From the NCBI RefSeq assembly GCF_010731595.1, contig NZ_AP022582.1, positions 248,001 through 312,000 of the forward strand: a stretch of 64,000 nucleotides of DNA. The letters are read 5' to 3'. The DNA comes from Mycobacterium seoulense (GTDB lineage: Bacteria; Actinomycetota; Actinomycetes; Mycobacteriales; Mycobacteriaceae). Both the position numbers and the translations under genes were made by a program. Shown here piece by piece: positions 62,066 through 64,000 of this stretch. Under the pieces are notes generated by a model. The model saw nothing but the letters and a program-made list of their open reading frames with translations, searched no databases and had not been told where the DNA came from. Every line of letters begins with the position of its first letter. Positions within the stretch are counted from its first letter, which is position 1.

Positions 62066-62674
62066 TCACCGCCCACAAAGCTTGCGCGCCAAGCTTTCCC
62101 ATGCGTCACCCAGCGTCTGCACAGTGTGGCCGCCTTCGGCGAGTTGATGCTCGATGTAGTCCACGTCCAGCAGCGCCAGCAACGCATCGGTCTGCACATC
62201 GAGGTCGCCGGTGGATTGGGCCGTCCTCAGCAGGACCCGCACGTGGGTGCGTTGCACCATGGCAGGCGCATTGTGCCGGTTCTGCGGATCACGGTTGGCG
62301 GCCGACAGCAGTTCGTGGTGGGTGTGGACGAACCGGATGCGCTCGCGGCCGAAGGCGACCAGGCGATCCGTCGGGGGCGCGCCGGGGCCCAGGGGCGGCG
62401 GCCCGAACAGAAACGCTTGCTGGCTTGCTTGCTCGTCTTCGTCGAGCAACACCAGCATCAGGCCGGCTCTGCTGCCGAAGCGGCGGAACAGCGTGCCCTT
62501 GCCGACCCCGGCGGCAGCGGCGATGTCGTCCATGGTGATGGCCTCGGCGCCGCGCTCGGCGACCAGGTTTCGGGCAGCCTGGAGCAAGAGCGCGCGGTTG
62601 CGCGCCGCGTCGCCCCGCTCTTGACGAACCACCAGCGGAGCGCACACGGGCAACCCGCCCGGCCGTTCGCTCAT
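62066..62674 (-). CDS. TetR-family transcriptional regulator
   Basis: 202 aa. Helix-turn-helix: ARNRALLLQAARNLVAERGAEAITMDDIAAAAGVGKGTLFRRFGSRAGLM, typical TetR. The ligand domain has a short His/Asp-rich end (LLDVDYIEHQLAEGGHTVQ). Divergent from the FMN reductase gene with a perfect 14-bp palindrome between them, so it likely represses the reductase and itself. Position fits Rv3055. Confidence 0.92.
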   Translation of the reverse strand: MSERPGGLPVCAPLVVRQERGDAARNRALLLQAARNLVAERGAEAITMDDIAAAAGVGKGTLFRRFGSRAGLMLVLLDEDEQASQQAFLFGPPPLGPGAPPTDRLVAFGRERIRFVHTHHELLSAANRDPQNRHNAPAMVQRTHVRVLLRTAQSTGDLDVQTDALLALLDVDYIEHQLAEGGHTVQTLGDAWESLARKLCGR

Positions 62675-62703
62675 GACTGCACTTTAACGCCGCCGGAATA
62701 AAG

Positions 62704-62717
62704 CGGACTATAGTCCG
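62704..62717. promoter_or_regulatory. TetR operator overlapping a -10 box
   Basis: CGGACTATAGTCCG (62704-62717) is a perfect 14-bp palindrome. It encloses TATAGT (62709-62714), a good -10 element for rightward transcription to the TTG at 62764. A TAGTCC half-site recurs at 62737-62742. Binding here would block the promoter directly. Confidence 0.75.
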
Positions 62718-62763
62718 GTTGCGTCGTGGGAGGATGTAGTCCAACACCGAAGGGAACGGAATA

Positions 62764-63321
62764 TTGGCAGAGATCAAGATCTTGGCGTTGGTGGGCAGTC
62801 TGCGCACGGCGTCGATCAACCGTCAGATCGCCGAATTGGCGGCGGCTGTCGCGCCTGAGGGTGTCAGCGTCACGATTTTCGAGGGGCTGAACGACGTGCC
62901 TTTCTACAACGAGGAGATCGACGAAGCCATGAACGGCGACGCCCCGCTGCTGGCCCCGGTGGCCGCCCTGCGCGCCGCGGCGGCGGACGCGGACGCCGCG
63001 CTCGTCGTCACGCCGGAATACAACGGCAGCATCCCGGCCGTCATCAAGAACGCGATCGACTGGTTGTCCCGCCCGTTCGGTGACGGCGCGCTCAAGGGCA
63101 AGCCGCTGGCGGTGATCGGCGGAGGCTTTGGGCGCTACGGCGGGGTGTGGGCACACGACGAGACCCGCAAGTCGTTCGGGATCGCCGGCGCCCGGGTGGT
63201 CGACTCCATCAAGTTGTCGGTCCCGTTCACCACCCTGGAGGGCAAGGCCCCGGCCGAGCACGCCGAGCTGACGGCGAACGTGCGCGACGTAGTCGGGAAG
63301 CTGGGCGCCGAAATCGGCTGA
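62764..63321 (+). CDS. NADPH-dependent FMN reductase
   Basis: 185-aa flavodoxin-like reductase: LALVGSLRTASINRQIAEL (FMN phosphate loop), VVTPEYNGSIPAVIKNAIDWLSRP, and VIGGGFGRYGGVWAHDETRKSFGIAGARVV. It reduces FMN or quinones with NAD(P)H and may protect against redox stress. TTG start with GAAGGGAACGG upstream; the first residues MAEIKIL agree with the family. Corresponds to Rv3054c. Regulated by the divergent TetR at 62066. Confidence 0.9.
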   Translation: MAEIKILALVGSLRTASINRQIAELAAAVAPEGVSVTIFEGLNDVPFYNEEIDEAMNGDAPLLAPVAALRAAAADADAALVVTPEYNGSIPAVIKNAIDWLSRPFGDGALKGKPLAVIGGGFGRYGGVWAHDETRKSFGIAGARVVDSIKLSVPFTTLEGKAPAEHAELTANVRDVVGKLGAEIG

Positions 63322-63382
63322 TTGGCGGAAGTCGACAAGCCCGCGCCGGGCAACCAGCAAGGTTTCGACACCCGAATAGCAG

Positions 63383-63408
63383 AAGCCGCCAGCTCGCGCT
63401 GGCGGCTT
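63383..63408. terminator. intrinsic terminator after FMN reductase
   Basis: AAGCCGCCAGC (63383-63393), loop TCGC, GCTGGCGGCTT (63398-63408): a perfect 11-bp stem, followed by TTG. It starts 61 bp after the reductase stop. The hairpin is nearly symmetrical and could also act on the other strand. Confidence 0.75.
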
Positions 63409-63826
63409 TGCTGGTCGCGGACCCGGCCGCCGGAAAGGGTCGACGGCGGGGGGACTTGTCGGTGACCGGTGATACAACGATTCGCATGGACGGCTTCGTC
63501 GAAGAATGTGACCTGCGACACGCCGGGCGCGTGTCGTCCGAAGGGCTTACGACCAGCGAATTTCAGAAATGTTATTCCGAACATGTTGTATCTGGTCATC
63601 TTGTCGGCCACTAGGTGTAGTGTTTCGAGCACCGGCAGATCCCAGGTTCACCAGCCCGACCGGGGCCTGGTTCACCACCCGAAATCGGCTCGATGGGTCA
63701 TTCGTCCCCGACGGCCGAACGACGGGAATGTGGGAGCTTGGCGGGCCGCTGGAACACAGCGAAGACGTAGTACCGAGTAGTTGCCAGTCCGTAACAAGTC
63801 CCACCTTCCGCAAAGGAGCGGCTTCC
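63409..63826. other. 418-bp intergenic region upstream of nrdH
   Basis: It holds the nrdH control region (NrdR-like box listed separately). A 42-codon frame (63486-63614, beginning MDGFVEECDL) is open but has weak composition and no clear ribosome-binding site. Otherwise nothing assigned. Confidence 0.5.
63608..63623 (+). promoter_or_regulatory. NrdR-box-like site upstream of nrdH
   Basis: CCACTAGGTGTAGTGT matches the consensus ACACWATATATWGTGT at 12 of 16 positions, with intact CACTA/TAGTG arms. NrdR represses ribonucleotide-reductase genes through such boxes, usually in pairs. Only one good copy is seen here, 204 bp before nrdH. Confidence 0.45.
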
Positions 63827-64000
63827 ATGAGCATCACCGTGTACACCAAGCCGGCATGCGTGCAGTGCAGCGCCACGTTCAAAGCCCTGGACAAGCAGGG
63901 CATCGGCTACGAGAAGGTCGACATCACGCTGGACAACGAGGCGCGCGACTACGTGATGGCGCTGGGGTACCTGCAGGCGCCCGTGGTGGTGGCGGAGAAC
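63827..64000 (+). CDS. nrdH: NrdH-redoxin (partial)
   Basis: First 58 residues of a glutaredoxin-like thiol protein that supplies electrons to class Ib ribonucleotide reductase. The redox motif CVQC sits at residues 11-14 in TKPACVQCSATFKALDK; LDNEARDYVMALGYLQAPVVV precedes the TGD-type region beyond the window. AAAGGAG ribosome-binding site, ATG start. Normally about 79 aa and followed by nrdI and nrdE, so the gene runs off the right edge. Confidence 0.94.
   Translation, partial: MSITVYTKPACVQCSATFKALDKQGIGYEKVDITLDNEARDYVMALGYLQAPVVVAEN

Noticed and set aside
63581..63596. Second NrdR box
   Set aside because: Only about 9 of 16 matches and wrong spacing (about 27 bp between centres).
63486..63614. 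42-aa ORF upstream of nrdH
   Set aside because: No convincing ribosome-binding site or signal; sits over the NrdR-like box. Not enough to call a gene.

Overview
The window is GC-rich, densely packed actinobacterial chromosome. It is almost certainly a nontuberculous Mycobacterium, probably a slow grower near the M. avium complex. The evidence is the gene content: MmpS/MmpL, a complete YrbE-Mce operon with Mce-associated proteins, MspA-type porin, DUF732, FadE22, CYP136, DinB2, an NDMA-dependent alcohol dehydrogenase and NrdH. ATGA/GTGA gene overlaps are frequent, and some promoters look leaderless. No rRNA, CRISPR array, prophage or intact insertion sequence was seen.

Layout. 1-1.1 kb: 3' end of a tRNA and small accessory ORFs. 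1.1-5.2 kb: an SDR convergent with an mmpS-mmpL operon preceded by a palindromic operator. 5.3-11.4 kb: membrane and secreted proteins, glycogen phosphorylase glgP, and the SMR exporter mmr. 11.5-14.6 kb: hydrolase, DoxX, SDR and a phosphotransferase-fold kinase. 14.6-20.2 kb: a small secreted protein, an MspA porin and a four-gene acyl-CoA degradation operon (thiolase, enoyl-CoA hydratase, CoA transferase, ACAD10/11-like dehydrogenase). 20.4-23.2 kb: a nested inverted repeat and bifunctional adhE. 23.4-29.8 kb: a ferredoxin, a divergent two-component pair, then P450, alcohol dehydrogenase, a 41-aa sORF and aldehyde dehydrogenase, which look like a hydroxylation/oxidation cassette. 29.8-33.6 kb: SDR, cNMP-binding protein, nitroreductase and Hsp70-like protein. 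33.8-45.6 kb: a SpoIIAA-like/CAP/DUF732 trio followed by yrbEAB-mceABCDEF and two Mce-associated genes.

45.6-64 kb follows the gene order remembered from M. tuberculosis Rv3063 to Rv3053c: cstA, ligB, fadE22, tandem GntR, cyp136, TetR, SDR, dinB2, TetR, FMN reductase, nrdH. Extra genes are interleaved: an SDR, a DUF35/Ltp2-type aldolase pair, a MEDS-HATPase protein, a lipoprotein, and a stand-alone LeuA-regulatory-domain protein behind a leader peptide and strong hairpin. mmr and the DoxX gene also belong to this neighbourhood in M. tuberculosis (Rv3065, Rv3064c). The roughly 33 kb between DoxX (ends 12813) and cstA (45606) is therefore probably an accessory lipid/xenobiotic block.

Main oddities: ligB carries an in-frame TAA just after its KLDGAR active-site motif. 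The LeuA-like gene has an attenuator-like leader. A 73-bp nested inverted repeat lies behind adhE. Several divergent promoters carry perfect or paired palindromes (62704, 59402/59440, 5239, 49483/49500). All family assignments were made by eye from translated sequence; no database search was run.
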